Below are positions 5,318 to 5,623 of a stretch of 5,623 nucleotides of DNA, in pieces (position 1 is the stretch's first letter; each line of letters begins with the position of its first letter). The notes beneath the pieces were generated by a model that saw nothing but the letters and a program-made list of their open reading frames with translations, did not search any database and was not told the origin of the DNA. The stretch covers positions 1 through 5,623 of the forward strand of contig JARFPV010000506.1 in the NCBI GenBank assembly GCA_029288115.1. The letters are read 5' to 3'. A program made the translations under genes and the position numbers. Source of the DNA: Akkermansiaceae bacterium (GTDB lineage: Bacteria; Verrucomicrobiota; Verrucomicrobiia; Verrucomicrobiales; Akkermansiaceae).

Positions 5318-5385
5318 GATCGAGGACAGCTCGAGCACCTCCTGCGCTTCCCTTAGCCATTTTAGCATAATGACCAATACACAAG

Positions 5386-5404
5386 GACAGCTTTGCAAGC
5401 TGTC
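5386..5404. repeat. Stem-loop with 8-bp arms
   Basis: GACAGCTT (5386-5393) and AAGCTGTC (5397-5404) pair perfectly around a TGC loop. The 3-nt TGC loop is the same as in the REP-like hairpins near 3420 and 3490, but the stem sequence differs and there is no GGAG/GTAG in front. Confidence 0.6.
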
Positions 5405-5420
5405 GGCAACCCACTGCGTC

Positions 5421-5440
5421 CTTCGTAGCCTCTGGCGAAG
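5421..5440. repeat. Short imperfect hairpin
   Basis: CTTCG (5421-5425) pairs with CGAAG (5436-5440). Alternatively CTTC/GAAG pairs together with an inner GCC (5428-5430) and GGC (5434-5436) around TCT. The sequence resembles CTACGAAGGA-type intergenic repeats that I recall from several bacterial phyla. I could not test this. Confidence 0.4.
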
Positions 5441-5487
5441 TAGGATGGAATAATCGACCCAAGCCCGCCGCATTCACATATCCTGCC

Positions 5488-5507
5488 GACCCCGCAGGCG
5501 CGGGGTC
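5488..5507. repeat. GC-rich stem-loop with 8-bp arms
   Basis: GACCCCGC (5488-5495) and GCGGGGTC (5500-5507) pair perfectly around AGGC. Reading the minus strand, it is preceded by the ATACGGGTGTGATTTTTTC motif (5546-5528) and AATAATAG. This is the same order of parts as in the two units at 3363-3533. On the plus strand the stem is followed by CTATTATTG, which is not a T-run. Confidence 0.6.
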
Positions 5508-5527
5508 CTATTATTGCGAAGCCCTCA

Positions 5528-5546
5528 GAAAAAATCACACCCGTAT
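5528..5546 (-). repeat. Third copy of the GGGTGTG-T-run motif
   Basis: On the minus strand the sequence is ATACGGGTGTGATTTTTTC. It equals 3363-3380 apart from one extra T in the run. It lies 20 nt from the GC-rich hairpin at 5488-5507. Confidence 0.6.
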
Positions 5547-5579
5547 GCATCTGTCAGGTGTCGTGTGTAGAGCGATTGA

Positions 5580-5623
5580 TTATTCCGCACTCTCGAACAA
5601 TGGCTCATCGCCAAGGGTGTAAC
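5580..5623 (-). CDS. Possible 3' end of a gene entering from the right edge (partial)
   Basis: One minus-strand frame reads YTLGDEPLFESAE and then TAA at 5582-5580. The acidic, regular composition looks like a protein C-terminus, but it is only 13 codons. Another minus frame is also open here. No product can be named. Confidence 0.25.
   Translation of the reverse strand, partial: YTLGDEPLFESAE

Noticed and set aside
3361..5546. CRISPR array
   Set aside because: The repeated units are few, lie in both orientations and are irregularly spaced. There are no regular spacers and no cas genes.

Overview
The window looks like a chromosomal segment from a bacterium of the Verrucomicrobiota, or a relative in the PVC/Bacteroidota range. 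Three things suggest this: the topoisomerase subunit has the short ParC-like form with a conserved RNKEPVTLPLKFPLLLAQGV block, most starts lack a clear Shine-Dalgarno, and REP-like palindromes are dense between genes. The phylum is inferred from recalled family resemblance and was not tested by a search.

Layout. At 1-94 there is the possible tail of an upstream gene, overlapped by a 20-codon hydrophobic mini-ORF with a good AGGAG site. From 95 to 530 there is no convincing intact gene, only a nested inverted repeat (303-394) and what looks like the truncated start of a gene. A small conserved-looking 73-aa protein lies on the minus strand (533-754). It diverges from parC (934-2934, plus), which encodes the catalytic-tyrosine subunit of a type IIA topoisomerase. 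Behind parC is a REP-like hairpin (2942-2967). Next come a 15-bp palindrome overlapping the start of a possible 61-aa ORF (3141-3326), and a composite inverted-repeat element (about 3363-3533) holding two REP-like hairpins in opposite orientation. A secreted SNase-like nuclease (3574-4164, plus) follows. It converges, with a 3-bp gap, on an IS110-family DEDD transposase (4168-5127, minus). The last 500 bp, upstream of the transposase, hold no convincing intact gene but contain many stem-loops.

The most interesting part is the IS110 element. Its non-coding side (5128 to about 5322) can fold, on the transposase strand, into a two-stem structure with a large internal loop. One side of that loop carries an 8-nt sequence that also occurs exactly at the transposase/nuclease junction. 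This is what a bridge RNA with a donor guide would look like, but it is a by-eye inference. The second notable pattern is a GGGTGTGRTTTTT-type motif found three times, each time a short distance 5' of a REP-like hairpin. This suggests a local family of composite repeats.

The genes do not form one pathway. The segment combines one housekeeping gene (parC), one secreted nuclease, an insertion sequence, and repeat-rich and partly eroded DNA on both sides.
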